Shown: piece after piece, positions 5,380 through 5,384 of the stretch
How the letters are laid out: each line of letters starts with the position of its first letter
Position numbering within the stretch: the stretch's first letter is position 1
From: UBA6911 sp964481255
GTDB lineage: Bacteria; Acidobacteriota; UBA6911
NCBI GenBank assembly: GCA_964481255.1
Contig: CAYZTZ010000192.1
Span: 1 to 5,384, forward strand
Length of the DNA: 5,384 bases
Direction of reading: 5' to 3'
The notes under the pieces: generated by a model
Told to the model about the DNA's origin: nothing
The model's input: the letters and a program-made list of their open reading frames with translations, nothing else
Database searches by the model: none
Position numbers and translations under genes: made by a program

Positions 5380-5384
5380 GACGG

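Overview
The window is a GC-rich stretch of chromosome from a diderm bacterium. Evidence for an outer membrane is indirect: a heptosyltransferase-family (GT9) enzyme and a separate pair of glycan genes. No gene fixes the phylum. A DUF2905 protein beside Mrp, and a secreted EF-hand protein, would fit lineages such as Acidobacteriota, Nitrospirota or the former Deltaproteobacteria, but that is a guess.

Layout. Positions 1-1047 (minus strand) hold two overlapping glycan genes: a family 2 glycosyltransferase, then the start of a zinc-ribbon SAM methyltransferase that runs off the left edge. The glycosyltransferase has a good -10/-35 pair placed so that its mRNA probably begins at the GTG start codon, so it is probably leaderless. 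Divergent from it on the plus strand is ssrA (tmRNA, 1171-1518), with a textbook promoter, an encoded CCA and a readable tag, ADNQLALAA. I see no gene and no convincing terminator in 1519-1765. At 1766-2353 (minus) is a secreted protein with four EF-hand-like loops.

The roughly 600 bp from 2354 to 2967 look empty but carry two decayed 3' gene ends. One is the C-terminus of a ChrA-type chromate transporter on the plus strand (about 2427-2642). The other is the last pore loop and helix of a TrkH-type potassium transporter on the minus strand (2740 to about 2952). They point tail to tail, as an old convergent gene pair would, and both have lost their 5' parts to the present neighbours. The EF-hand gene appears to take its -35 box from the chrA relic.

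From 5252 down to 2968 (minus) is a tight operon: a DUF2905 membrane protein, then the Fe-S carrier ATPase Mrp/ApbC, then a GT9 glycosyltransferase whose GTG start shares one base with the mrp stop codon. Upstream of it, 5281-5384 holds several inverted repeats, including a perfect 10-bp one, that run to the right edge.

Functionally the window combines envelope glycan assembly (GT2, methyltransferase, GT9), Fe-S cluster delivery (Mrp) and ribosome rescue (tmRNA). No defence system, CRISPR array, transposase or integrase is visible. The most unusual content is the scar of two transporter genes.
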